NCBI GenBank assembly: GCA_030407085.1
Contig: CM059586.1
Coordinates: 14,464,001-14,528,000, forward strand
Reading direction: 5' to 3'
Length of the DNA: 64,000 nt
DNA from: Trichopria drosophilae
Taxonomy: Eukaryota > Arthropoda > Insecta > Hymenoptera > Diapriidae
Below the pieces are notes generated by a model. It saw only the letters and a program-made list of their open reading frames with translations. It was not told the DNA's origin and did no database searches. Below are positions 35,166 through 47,652 of this stretch, one piece after another (within the stretch, counting starts at the first letter, position 1; each line of letters begins with the position of its first letter). The translations under genes were made by a program, and so were the position numbers.

Positions 35166-38013
35166 TCTGACAATATTTTTGATCAGGTAAAAACACAATC
35201 CGATATCGAGGAATGTATTTTAGAATATAAAGTCGAACCAAATTGTTCTTATTTAGCCCAGCGATGGTACATAACAAATTTTTTAACCGAAATCGCTTCT
35301 TATTTAGTTCTTAACGCTATATTTTCAAATAAAGCCCTCTTCAGCAGTAAATACATAGATATGTGAGAGTTCGAGCTGATAAACGCCATTAAGAGGAGTA
35401 ATGGAGAAAAGAGCAGTTTGAAAACATCGAACAACCAACGAAAGATGTCATGATATATACATATATCCACAATGTCTATTGCGTAATGTTATTTTTTATG
35501 AGTGTATTGGCACACATACATTTGAAACCATGCGAAATCGTTATATTCGTATAATAATGCGCATGATGTACAACCGCATAGCATATTCTTGGCAGAGATC
35601 TCTGTCCTTTCCTTTCTCTACATCTTTCAGAAACGCGTACAAATCAGTGCGCTTACACTCTTTCTGCGTATTTCTCTCTCCATCTAACTGTTTCACTTGC
35701 ATTTCTCCCTGGTAGAAGCAAAGAGGTTTCGGCGAAAGAGGTTGCCACTCGACATTCAAGCTATATAGTCGGAAGAGGAGAAGAAGGATTTATAAGAGTC
35801 GTAAGAGTAATGTGTTGAAAAAAACGCAAAAAAAAAATGTCAGAAAATCTGATGTCTTTTCTATCTATTTAAATATAAACAGCCAGAAGGATCAGTAAAT
35901 ATAGCGAAGTGCGAAAACAATAAACAGAAGTTTACGTTTTGGAAAATTATAACAAAGGGGATCAATAAAGGTGTGAAAAATGTGGAATATATAAACAGAA
36001 CGGAAGTGAAGGAGAAGATGGTAGGATGGGTTGAGGAAGAAAAAGAAACGAGATGAAATGCAACCTTTTGATGGTATGAGTTTTTGGCTGTTGTATGTTG
36101 TGAAGTGCCGCATCTCTCTTCATCTGTTCTTCGAGGCTTGTCTTTTCTGTCCTCTAACATCGCCAACTCTTTTACTCCTCCAGTAGACTTGTAGTAGGTC
36201 GGTATATCCGTTCTGGAACGAACCCGTGCGTTTCGCCGACCAAAGCAAATATTTGGAGCCTCGCCACTAAAAACTCGAGCGAGCCAACGGATGAGTTGAT
36301 TTGTTTCCCTACATTGCCTCCTTCACTGACATTTCTTTTTCTTAAGGCATTCGTGAAGTAGTCCCTCCTTCATTTTAGGGTCGTTCCATGAATTCCATGA
36401 GATCCATTATGCCCCGGATATCATGGAGGAATGGCTCCCATCCACCATCAAACCTTTCCGGAACTTATTATCACTTGACCCTATTTAAAACTATTAATGG
36501 CATAAAAGTTGTAGGTGTCTTTCAAATTTGAACATTAGCCTTTGTAGTTTGAAGTATATTGTTTGAGTTATTGAAACTCGTGTGTCATGAACGACTTTCA
36601 GACTTCAAATTTTGGCACCAGAATATAAAGTACTTTGCAATTTTGTTCTCCTCAGTTTCTTCGAAAGAATGTCTCACAAACATCATAATGATTGACAGAA
36701 TGATTTATTGTAATTGACCTATCACACTCGTCTGCATTGAATCGCGATACTTAAATAAAAATTGTCTAATAATTGATTTACGAACAATTCTCAAAGGATA
36801 TTATTCGACGAACAGAATATTTAAGAGAGAGGTGTAACAGCATTTTCGATCCGGCAAATTTACATTTCAGGCGCAAATAATACAGTGAGTACTTGATAAG
36901 TCTTTGATCAACCTCCGCATACGCCAACAATAATACGGCGCTCCTTCACGTCTGTAAGTCTTCATGTCGCATCTAATATACTCGGAAATAATAGGGGGGA
37001 TGAGTCCTCATCATATTTTCTTTTCTCGCTCGAAATTAATTACTTAATTAAACACAAGGCGGCAGTATCCATCCAATTAAATCCGCTAGTGCGCAGACGC
37101 GACATCCGAGATGCTCGCGTTTATACTCAGTTTCTTCTTCCCGTTCCTGCGCCTCATCTCCCTTACGGTATCTTAAATCATATTACCCCAAAGACAAAAA
37201 CGCATATGTCTTCCACTCCCTTTTCCGGCTTCGCTCAAGTACCCGCTTGACAAAAGAAAATTTGCTCCAGTTTCTAACGTGGGGGAAGTTGCAAGATGAA
37301 TCCCTCAATTGTTCTTCAATAACTATCTTCATGTTGCAAACTTCTTCTTTACTCTAGGGTTTATTGTGCTTAGATGATTTAGGGCAAGGATTAAAATACT
37401 TTATCTTAGTGATTTAATTTAAGTATACTTGCTACTTTTAACATATGTGCTGAAGATTTTGATACGGGGTAATAAGGAGTAACCAGCATCGTAACCGATC
37501 GTTTGAAAGCAACAAATTTAATAAATTTATCCTGATAGGAATTCTCTTCCTTCATTTTAATGAACATAATTTCCAAGTATTCATTGGATATCTGATGAAT
37601 AATTCTCGATTCACCATCAACCAAACCGTGTTTATAACCATGACTGGATATTTAAACCAATCTGAGATATTCTACTAGGAGAAATTATACCAACATGACG
37701 ATATTGGAAAAATGGCGGGATTGTTAAATAAATTACCGTAGTTTGTTTATTCTTTAAATTACAGCATTATTTAATACACAATTTAAAAAAGGAAGGTTTG
37801 AACAATAAAACGTGAAAATCTAAATTTTTTCATTGCGTTTTAATACTAAAAAGTACTGTTAAATTTCATATTAAATTTTTGTGTATTTGGTCCTTAAAGG
37901 TTTAAAGTCATGTCAATACAATAAGCCTCAATTTTTTTACCATTCTTGTCAATATTTTGTGTTCGTCACGTTACTTTAAAAAATTGTTAGACTATATTTT
38001 AATAGTCCAGTAA
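35166..38013. other. Noncoding DNA, nothing recognised
   Basis: Mixed composition. The serine/phenylalanine-rich minus-strand frames near 35861-36166 reflect a purine-rich + strand. Nothing else is supported. Confidence 0.45.
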
Positions 38014-38171
38014 AGTATTGGTATATTTGCCCGCTTGGTAACTCACTTTCCCCTCTTATCTCCTGATATTTGTCAAAAGAGGGGGAGCGCCGCTTCTCCC
38101 ACTCTCCTCAGTCACGTTACGTTCGTGACGTCAGAGCTAAATATAGCGAGACGTAAACATACCGGGACTCT
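38014..38171 (+). mobile_element. GC-cored MITE family, copy 3 (internally deleted)
   Basis: Same orientation as copy 1. It shares GGTATATTTGCC near the left end, AGAGGGGGAGCGCCGCTTCT and CCCACTCTC, GTTCGTGACGTCA, and the right end AGACGTAAACATACCGGGACTCT. It lacks the CAACAGGCCCTTCC...GGTGGGGGAAAAG part, so it is about 100 bases shorter than copy 1. The 16-base palindrome is reduced to GAGCGCCGCTTC. Confidence 0.75.
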
Positions 38172-40734
38172 ATGGTATAACAATCTTCAATGATGGAATT
38201 TGGTATCGGTATATAATCTCGCTGTACAAAAAATATCATTTTGTAATTTTTATCCATCTTTATATATTGTGTAAAACGCCATTATTTCGTAATTAAAATA
38301 TATCAATGTTTACATTTAATCTGACAAGCATTAATGATTAATATTAATGAATATTCAATTGATTAACGTAAAATCGAACAGCACATAGGATTAGACCAAA
38401 TAAAATGGATGATTCTAATTAAAAGATCCATAACAAAAATATCTGCGCATGTATCTGCTGCCATTCATATATAAATCACTTATTATCACACTATTTTCTG
38501 AATGATTTTATTAATAGCACATTGAATGTGGTAGTGGATTCATCAAGTTGAGAATAGAATTTCCATTGTGCTTCTTTTATCTTATCAGTTTTCAGTCGGA
38601 AGTAACGTATTATTAAAGATGCGCATACAATGTATCCATGCTAATATTGTATATGTTAAATGATTGCTGATAAATATACGGAGATAAACCTTGTGTCAAA
38701 TAATAAATATTTATCAGTTATACCGTGATCATCAATTATCACGGATGAAAGCAACATACAATGAATATACTAAACAATTCGCTTAAATAAAATTTAATAT
38801 TGATTTCAAAAAAGTATTATAAAAAAAAATTAAACATTAATGAGATTATCCACACTTTACGGTGTATGAATTGGACGCATTTCTAGATGTAATGTTTTGT
38901 TAATTTTACAAAATGTTGATAATGCATAGAATGTGTATAAAAATGCTCGAAGATAAATGGCAGCGCGCGCTGCGAGATAACAAGTGATTTAGAGCATATA
39001 ATTCACAGGAATGAATGAACATTGAAACGGCGCTTTATTCGAGAAATAATTAATTCAATATTTACCGCTTAATAATAAGTCTCTAATAAATTATATGACT
39101 AAATATTAAATGCTGACATAACGCTAATTGCAAATAATTTTGAAAACCTTAGATAATAGCAATTATAAATGTAAATCAGTTTGATTCATGACAATGACCT
39201 GTAACGAGTTAAAAATAATTTTTTTCTTTCACCGTTTTGCAGAACTAGCTCTTTCGTAACAATATTATTAATGCAATTTCTGAAGTACATATTTTCTAAA
39301 ATTAATGTTCCATTTTATATCTTTTTTCGTTGTCACAAGGATACCGTGAAAAAATATGGCACCGAAACAAATAAAAAATATAAGTTATTTAGCGAGACAA
39401 ATTGGTGCGAGCTAAGGATTTTATTTCTTTTGTATATTCTTAACATTTGTATGGAAATTTGTAAATTATAACCAACAATTATTAACAACATGACAAATAT
39501 TGCAAATATATATGTTTTTACCCTTATCTCGCTTGTGTGTAATCTAGAATTGTACCGACTATCGCAATGATTAACAACTTTTACAAAGTATAAAATGTAT
39601 GGGAATAATATTTCTTTAAAATCTATCCAAGCAATTAAATAACGAAGTAAATCCTAACACCTAAAACAAACGATGGCGGAAAATTAACGCATCGTTTGAA
39701 AACAGGTCACGGATACTGAATAACAATATATAAATTACCGTAAAATAAGAAAGCCATTTTATGTAAAATAAAAATATTTAAAAAATAATAGTTTATGGGT
39801 GTGTGGTGTATTTTGCTTATTGTTTTATAAATGTAAGACATTTTTATTATTTATGTATTATTTAGATTTTATTATTTATTACATCGATTTCTTGAAAGTT
39901 CTATTAAGTATCATTTTAGCATACAAAAAGTATTTCTGCACAATAAATGGCTGCTACAGCAAATAGTACAGCTTTACCGCTTTTGAACTGTGGTGTTGAC
40001 CAAAATTGAACGATCGAATTGTTACTAATCTTACAAAATTCCATTACAAGAATAGAACCCTTATTCACCCTACAACAACAAATTTGTTTCTATGTAGAAT
40101 ATAGAAATCTTACTGCTAGACTCGAAAATTATAGACCATAGTATAGCTTTGGCTATTTAAATAAGTACGAAAAATGTATGATAAAATCAAATTCATTGGT
40201 TTTATAAAAGACAGATATAAACATTTTGTTAGACTACAAAATTATAGTTATATTAAAAAATTTCTTGCAAGTATCTGAACCCTTTACCGACCAACATGCC
40301 CAAATAAGGCGCTCTAATCATTAGATAATCAGAAAGGCCAGCATTCACCTGAATTTGGGGCGCCACAGTTCCCAAAATCGGGTAAGCATTGTCGTTTTCT
40401 TAAATGGAAAATCCCTCTTACGTTTCGTGTAGCTTATGTATCAACTTTCTTCCAGTGCATGAATTTTAATAGCTGACTATTTGAGGACGTCATGTTTTGG
40501 ACTTTCGTGACGTTTGAAGTTCCACTCTGTTTCCATGTCCAAATATTTTTTCAATTATAACGGTAATTTTTTGTTATGTATGATACCATATCCATGTTTC
40601 ACCAAAAAACGACCTATACTATATAATATTTATAATTACAAATTGTTATAAACCAAGAAAACGAAAAGTATGTAATGTATTTTTTAAAACTTCATTATTA
40701 GTTACCATTTTCTAACGTATAACATTTTTTCAGT
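38172..40734. other. AT-rich DNA, nothing recognised
   Basis: Strongly AT-rich with only short frames and no family motif. No inverted or tandem repeats stood out. Confidence 0.5.
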
Positions 40735-41710
40735 TTAGACGTTTTTTTGGGTCGCTGATTACGAATCGAAAATCCGGTTTCGGAAATTCAAAATGGCCCA
40801 TCCAATATGGCTTACGAATTTGTCCAAAATAGCATTGAAACTTGAAACGAGTTGTTCTGGGATTTTCTGGGTCTCTCATTCATAATAAGCGACTCCAAAA
40901 ACCCCTGACACGTTTCATGCAAAATCGAATCATTTTGGTTCAATTCGCTAGTTTTAATGGATCGGCCATTTCGAATGTTTGAATACGGATTTCAGATCCT
41001 TAATCACCGACCAAAATCCCCGTAGTATTTCAGATAAATTGCAAGCAATGAACAGTCACGTAAGGGTTAAAAACAATCATATTTTAGTTTTAGAATCTGC
41101 AAATGATTTTACGTTGTCATTATTACGTTGGAAAGGGTTACAGAAGCATTTTTTGTGAGACCAAATAAAAGCTTTCAATTTCTGAAACATTTTGTATCCT
41201 CTTGATCTTTAATGGGTTTAAACTAGTTGTTTTTACTACTTTCTGGTCAACATCCAAAGAGTATAAAATCTACGAGATTTGTTCCAATGTAACATTTCGG
41301 AGTCGCCAATTGCGAAACTGACCACAGATTTTAAAAATTCAAAATGGCGGATACGAGATGGCTTAATATATTAGAAAAAGTTGCTTGATCGAGTTGGATA
41401 CTTGTGAGTTGTCGAGATCGCAGTTTACAAAACTGCACTTAAACTTTTAAGATTCTAAAAGCAGATCAAAGATTGATATGAATGTAAATTTGGCTTCACT
41501 CTTTTCAATGGTCAAAATTTAAAATCAGGTTCGTAATCAACAATCCCAACAACCGAGTAACAAATTTCGTCTGGTTCAAACAACTTTTTGTATTTTGAAC
41601 CGCCATCTTGGATACGCTATGTTGAATTTTTAAAATGTGAGTTCAGATTCACAATCAGTGATTTCAAAAACTCTGGAATAGGACTTTATATGCACAAACA
41701 CCAACCGTCA
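40735..41710. repeat. Degenerate AAAATGGCGGA-type repeat cluster
   Basis: A unit recurs at about 40755-40815, 41300-41365 and 41580-41690. Each contains a variant of TCAAAATGGCGGATNCNATA, then TGGCTTA, near a variant of ATTCGTAATCAGYGACTCCAAAAAC. Both orientations occur. Related pieces lie at 440, 910, 43110, 46811, 49436, 49579 and 49727. No coding frame is conserved between units. It behaves like an old, high-copy dispersed repeat. Confidence 0.6.
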
Positions 41711-43109
41711 ACGACTAGGTACATCTTGTATCTCATTTTTGTGTAAATCCTTCTGGCTTGCGGATAAATGAATATTACGATCTATAAATAAACAAAATGC
41801 AAAAATTGGTAATATACATGAGGCAGGAAGCCTCGAAGGAACGAAAGGGTTGTCGGGCTTCAGAGGTTTCATGAGGCGCGGGGCGGCGCTGCTGGGGCGT
41901 GGGGATCGTCGGAACGATTTGTCCCGTCTGTTAATTAGTGAAAAAACGGAGTATGAATCTCGAGCGATCGTATATTACCGCGAGCGTAATGGATGGGATT
42001 ACAGCTGCTGTGTTAAATTAAAGCGACCGGCGGCGCTGAGGCCGCGCGCTTCGTGCACTACGGCATGTGGATATAGGTAGACGCTCTCGATGGGTGAAGG
42101 GTAACCCCCCCTACGTATTACCCATGTATATTACCCGAGTACAGTTACCTCCGGCGTGCTTATGCTCCGCTGAGGCTCACCGAGTATAGCGGTCTCATCC
42201 TTAATTGTCTTCTTTCAAGCGCCTTGCACTCGTCATAGACGTTTCAATTGGAATAAGCCCCGCATTTACCTTCTTTTATGATCGGCGGCATTGTATATTG
42301 TATATACGAAGAGAAAAAAAAACGGTTGAATACATGAATTTTTATCGGGGCCGGAGCACGACGCTCATCGTGGCGCGGCACATAGCGTAGGTACAAAAGG
42401 AACTCGACAAAGGGATAATATGCGAAATAAACGCGGACATTAAACTTGTTTCGTAACATTCTCGTTTCGGTTTTAATGAAATTATCGCAAATCGAGATTA
42501 TGAAAAGATGATATACATTGTTAAAAACGTTTGTTTAAAATCTACCAGCTCGAGAAAGATTTCCCACTGAATATAAAACGAGGATATATATTTCAAGCGT
42601 CGGAAATTCGTTCTGGCCCTTCGTAGATTCTGGGAGACGAATTCTCGAATCTACCTTGAATGTGAAATGTCTAATATATCTGGATAACCCCGAGGGAAGA
42701 CAAATTCTGTAATGGCTTTCCATTTTGGGTAAGCATTCAAACGACTTGGGTTTAACAAAGATTTCTTTGTAATCGTTCTTCAAGCTATAGATTTCTTGTG
42801 GGTAGTCTCAATTTAAATGTTTCATTAATGTTGGCTCATGAATTCTCTGGTCTATTTCCTTGGTAATTATGTTCATTTTTGTAACTTTATACATGCATTA
42901 TGTTACCTTTTCTACGGGTTATTTAATCTGTTTTGTTTGTTCAATTGCTATTGTAATGGTTTATTTATTTCAGAACATTTTGTTGAAGTACATAAAATAA
43001 TGTTTATTTTAAGTTTCGTAATCTATCTATTATCCCCTTCACTGTCGATGTCTTCTATAGAAGACATGGCTAATTTTAACGCGCAAGAATTAAAATTCGC
43101 ATTTTCGGC
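41711..43109. other. Noncoding DNA with CpG-rich block at 41830-42200
   Basis: 41850-42080 is GC-rich (GGCGCGGGGCGGCGCTGCTG) with an abrupt AT-rich surround. No domain is recognised in the frames covering it. It may be a regulatory island. Confidence 0.4.
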
Positions 43110-43195
43110 TGTCATAATGGATTCGCCATTTTAAATATCAAAAATCGGACATCAGATTCATAATCAGTGACCCCGAAAACAGTCGTATACGTTTA
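43110..43195. repeat. AAAATGGCGGA-type repeat fragment
   Basis: GATTCGCCATTTTAAATATCA followed by CAGATTCATAATCAGTGACC and CCGAAAAC matches the unit of the 40.7-41.7 kb cluster. Confidence 0.55.
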
Positions 43196-43434
43196 GCCAT
43201 TAAATTTCTTTGCCTGGACGCTATTCCGCACTATGAGTCCACTTTCTGATTTTAGTCCGACACTGCGAAAGGGTTAGACACACATCGATTACATGTGTCA
43301 TTTTAGTCTAAAAAAATTAAATTTTTTTATCAATGGGCATAAAATCACCGTTTTGTTTATAGGGCATAAAATACTCATTTTGCGCCACATATTACAATAC
43401 AAATGTCAAAGCATCGAAATATCGAAGTTAACTA

Positions 43435-43712
43435 CAGTAGTCCCCCTCTTAAGTCATATGCTTGAGGCAAACAAGATGGCGGTGCCTTCCCTTAAGTCAT
43501 ATTTCCCCTCACCTCCCACCACTTGAACTTCCACTTGCCACTTGGCACATAAACACACACATACAATAGTACGGCGCGATCTTATCAACCAAAGAATGGT
43601 GGGAGAATCCCTCAGGGGAAAATATGACTTAGAGGAAGGAAAATATATGTGTTAGGGGTGGGGGAGTAGGTATATGACTCAAGGGAAGAGGGTTTAAGGG
43701 GGGAGACTACTG
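43435..43712. mobile_element. 278-bp TA-flanked Tigger/pogo-like MITE
   Basis: The left end is CAGTAGTCCCCCTCTTAAGT. The right end, reverse complemented, is CAGTAGTCTCCCCCCTTAAA. Perfect TA flanks lie at 43433-43434 and 43713-43714. TCATAT follows near both ends, and the arms extend with AAGTCATATTTCCCCTC. CAGTAGTCCCCC ends with TA duplication are characteristic of Tigger/pogo-derived elements. No transposase. A diverged relative is at 48052-48306. Confidence 0.8.
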
Positions 43713-43714
43713 TA

Positions 43715-45375
43715 CTTTTGATTCTCACAAATTAGACTTCGCAAAAGTAATTTCTATCACTATTTCACGAAAAAATTGTAAATGGACCTTTTATTTATCT
43801 ATTTTCATCTATTTTCAAAAAACCTTGTTCTATTATTCAATTTTTTCGAATTATTTATAGGAATATATTTAGACTTGAAGCATTGTTGAAGTCCATTGAA
43901 AATATTCAATTTTTTTTTACATTTATTTCTGATTGTGCATTTGCGATTTTCGCACGACGCCTTAGTATTTATTAAATCACGTTTGTGCATATTAAACCTA
44001 CATACTTTACATATTTTCGAATTTTCATGAATATTTTTAAAAAATCAAATAATTTTCAGTTTACATTTTTCAGCTTATATTACTACCTCAACAATTGGTC
44101 ACTTTAGAACTTCTTTAATTGACCAACTGATCTGTTTCTATAGATTATGTCATTATTGGCTCTGAATCAGCTTGCTGATATTCGAAGTTTCCAGTTTCAA
44201 ATTTCTTAATGGTATTAAACTGGCCGCTATTTTGGAACGGTGCCAAAATGAATATCGAATCAACAGTTTCGTACATATTTTTACTAAAAAGATTCTTTAC
44301 TGCAGTATACAATATCTGACCTCAAAAGACTATTTTGCCTCGAAAAAAGGATGAAGTGTATACAATAATATTTCCATTTTAATTGCTTAGCTTTAAACTA
44401 GTTTTATTCTGTTCTCAATATTTTTCAATTTAACTAGTTTTAAGATATGAACTCCCTAAGTCTGAATTGGTGAAAAACTAGTCATCAAGGAGTATAAAGT
44501 TAGTAACTAATTGAATTATTAATGATTTTTACTAATAAAGAGTAAAAAAATAATAATTTATTAGTCAAATTAGCAGCTACTTTGCTTTTAATATTATGTT
44601 ACTAGTGCAAACTACTTCAATTTCATTAATAAATTAGCGATCGATTTAACATTTTGTCATTAGTACTGATTAATTTATTTAGAGGAGTGGTAAGGAGGTG
44701 AATAGTGCATTCAAAGACTAGGGCATCATTTTGAACTATAAATTATGGTGAATTTACATGGCTAAAAGAAGGGACGCTTAAAGAAGTTTTACTTGTGACT
44801 TTCTGAAATATTAATCTAGAAGAGGCTTTACACTTGAAATCTTAAACTTATTTCATTTCGCAATATATTGGTCACTGAACTTATGGGCGCACTGAATTTG
44901 GGCAGCCTTCAAATGTCGACTGATGCACAATACCAACAATGACGGAATGAGTTCTTTTACGGTATTTAGAAAGTAAGGAATATGACTATTTTCCTATGCG
45001 TTTTTCCTTCCATTTGTAATAATTATCCCAATTCGTTATAATTAACGATGTTTACAAACGCCAAAAATAAATTCCACTAAGATAGTATAAGTTCTTTAAT
45101 AAGAACACTTTCTTATGGCTTAATATTCGAGGAGCCTTGCAGAGTTCTTGACAGGAACGCATAAGACTTCTTAATAATATATTAAGAGTTCCTTTTTTGT
45201 CATTATTTGAGACTTCTTAAAGAGGTTTTAAAGAACTCTTCAAAATATGTCATTGATGTTGAAGATTCACATAAGTTAGTAAAATACTTATTTTATACAA
45301 AACTCCAACAAATATTGTCTAAAATAATTTCAAATACGAGTAAAATGTTATTTTCACTATAATAATCGATTTTTA
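43715..45375. other. AT-rich DNA; AAGAACTCTT-type strings
   Basis: No gene is supported. About 45085-45245 has repeated TTCTTAATAAG/AAGAACTCTT-like strings in both orientations, perhaps an eroded repeat. Confidence 0.4.
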
Positions 45376-45377
45376 TA

Positions 45378-45478
45378 CACGTGTTCGTAATGTAGACACT
45401 TTACGGAGTCCTTTTAGTCCGTAAAGTGTGATTTTACGGACAAAAACAGTCGGTAAAGTGTCTACTTTGCGAACAGTG
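45378..45478. mobile_element. 101-bp hairpin MITE
   Basis: The left arm CACGTGTTCGTAATGTAGAC then ACTTTACGGAGT pairs with the right arm, which reads CACTGTTCGCAAAGTAGAC then ACTTTACCGACT when reverse complemented. TA flanks both ends (45376-45377, 45479-45480). The whole element folds into one hairpin. Related TTTACGG strings are found immediately downstream (45505-45535) and near 13300-13510 and 62865-62920. Confidence 0.75.
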
Positions 45479-46899
45479 TATCAAACAATAGTGTTCGCTC
45501 CTCGGCCGTAAAATTTTATGACCTAGGACCGAAAAGTACTATTTACTCAAGACAACTGTTTGACACAATTCTCGTTCAATTTTATACATCAACCAAAATG
45601 GGAAGCTCTCACTAAAACGTACCCACGTTATCGTCTGTCCACGATTAACGGGCACAGAGTCGTAAAGTAAATTGGAGACCTCTCGTGATTCTCGATGTTT
45701 ATTTACAGTAACGAAGTGCGTCAACAGCGATAAAGCTAGGAAAAATTGAACATCTAATCAAGGATTCTCCCCTCACGGCCATGCGTAAAGAATAACACGG
45801 TTGTCTCGAACGGCGGCCCCTCTGTCCCCCACGGTAGAAACCGTTTCTCGTTCGGTGGATCGTCGCGACGTTTCTTTGTTTTCCGGATCAAAGATCCCTG
45901 GCATGGCGCGATAGATCACCGGTTATCTGGAGAGGACAATTAGGCCGCTCGCGCCAACCCGAGTGAGCCTGGAGGACAAATCCCTTTTATCTGGGCGGAC
46001 GATGCGAAAGCGAGAGACAGAGGAGAGTTTTCTTCTTCCGTTTGTGTGTGCGTATGTATGGGTGTGTGTGTGTTTGTGTGTATAAGTTCGCGAACGGCCG
46101 TCAGGGGGCGGTAGGTGAGACGGGGGCGAGGTCCGCGGAGGAGGGACGTCGGGGGCTGGAGGGGAATCTGGGAAAAGAAGAAGAGAGCCCGCGGAGGCAA
46201 GGAGAGATAGATTACTCCGCCATTCTTGCAATTTCCCTGTCGTATCGAAGCTCGTAAATTCCCGGTGAAATATGCGAAGGGGCGCCTGGTGCGGGCAGCA
46301 CGCCGCTGCCGCTGCTCTCCACTCGCCCGCACACTCGTACGATCTACCCTCTGCCCCCCCCCCCTACCCAACCGAAACTACCCTGACCCCTACCCGTTAC
46401 GATCCCTCCTTCTGTAAGGGTTGCAGCAGCAAGGACTGTGTCTACCCGCGGTCCGACATCCTGTCCGGGGAGGTGAAATGCAAGGAAAAGACCGGGCTTT
46501 ACAATTCTCCGACTCTAGCTTCATTATCAGAGAATTCCGGTTACACTCGGCAAAAACGAAGATGAAATACCAAATACTCTTAAATCTTTGGAAATTCACG
46601 GAATAAAGAAAAGTTTCGAAGAAATGCTACATTTATACAATTATACAAAAATAGCGTATACGTAGCGATGTAAGCAGAGGCAAAGAATTCCTTCACAAAA
46701 AAGAAATATTTTGATAGCAAACAGGCAATACTGATGATTCTAAAATGTAATAGTATTTTAGAGTATTTTCGATCAGTCCCTTGTTCTCCCATCAACTGTT
46801 TTCAAAATACAAAATGGCTGATCCAAGATAGATCCTGATATTTTGTTTTTTTTCGCACAAATATAGATTTTGTTACCCTATAACGATAGAAGACATCAA
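45479..46899. other. CpG/G-rich block in noncoding DNA
   Basis: About 45780-46540 is CpG-rich. 46100-46175 is G-rich on the + strand, with runs of five G; 46350-46410 is C-rich with a run of thirteen C. TG-rich simple sequence lies at 46038-46084. Frames of up to 143 residues on both strands overlap and are low-complexity. A weak short-exon candidate lies at 46427-46472. The block may be a promoter or regulatory island, but no core element decides it. Confidence 0.4.
46427..46472 (+). other. Possible very short exon (weak)
   Basis: A C/T-rich stretch (46340-46420) leads to TTGCAGCAG, a possible NAGNAG acceptor. Then comes GC-rich, codon-like sequence reading SKDCVYPRSDILSGE, ending at GAG|GTGAAA (46472|46473). 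I do not recognise the peptide. The donor lacks the usual G at +5, and the GC-rich local composition can produce such codon usage by chance. Confidence 0.12.
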
Positions 46900-46902
46900 T
46901 AG

Positions 46903-47652
46903 TTGGAATGAAAAAGTGATGATTACACAGGTCAATATGGTTTTGTTGTTGGGAAGCTGTGAGTCATTTACGACGTAATTTTGTGCGTAGAATTAGAATC
47001 CAAAGTCAGAAGTGGCCCATCACGTCAGGATTTTGCTATTTTTGAGGTCATGTACAGAAGACCTCGATGAGAAGAATTTTTAGGAGTTTTTCCTTTCGTT
47101 GGATCATATGGTACTACTCTTTTTCTTTAATATGGGATGCGCAGAATTCCATTACGACTTTTCTTCACCAAGATACGCCAATTTGAAATTACGATATACC
47201 TGTAAACAAATTTACCTTGAAATGCTCTTGGAGAACAAGCTGAAGGTCGAATTCAATGTCATGAAACCTATATAAATATAAACAACTATATAAAATATGG
47301 ATACTAATAACTAAAATCACGTAGTTTCAAAATGGCCTTAATGTTGTAAGACAAAATCTTAAGTGATCGAATAAAACCTCATTTTGTAGGGTAAAGGTAG
47401 TACTAAAAGATGCAAATAGTACAGAAGGCAAACAAAAATTGTTGCGTCCTGTACGTAATCTCAAACATAGCAAAATCAAGCATTTTTCGAGTACCTCAAA
47501 TATCTCAAAAACCTGACGTGATGGACCAATTCCGACTTCGAGTTTGGATTCTACGCATACAATTACATCGGAAATGACCCACAGCTTCCCAACAACATCC
47601 AAGACCCTCTTTTTTGAAGAACTGTGTAATTGGAATGAAAAAATGACGATTA
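46903..47652. repeat. Inverted repeat with flanking direct repeat
   Basis: Arms at about 46942-47056 and 47465-47599 are inverted copies, sharing GTTGTTGGGAAGCTGTG, ATCACGTCAGG and GATTTTGCTA. Outside the arms, TTGGAATGAAAAAGTGATGA (about 46903) recurs in direct orientation as TTGGAATGAAAAAATGACGA (about 47630). The 400-base loop holds no recognised gene. An AAAATGGCTGATCC string just upstream (46811) links it to the AAAATGGCGGA repeats. Confidence 0.7.

Noticed and set aside
45940..46371. 143-residue minus-strand open frame
   Set aside because: Arises in a CpG- and TG-rich block; contains a threonine/histidine run from the TG microsatellite and overlaps open frames on the other strand.
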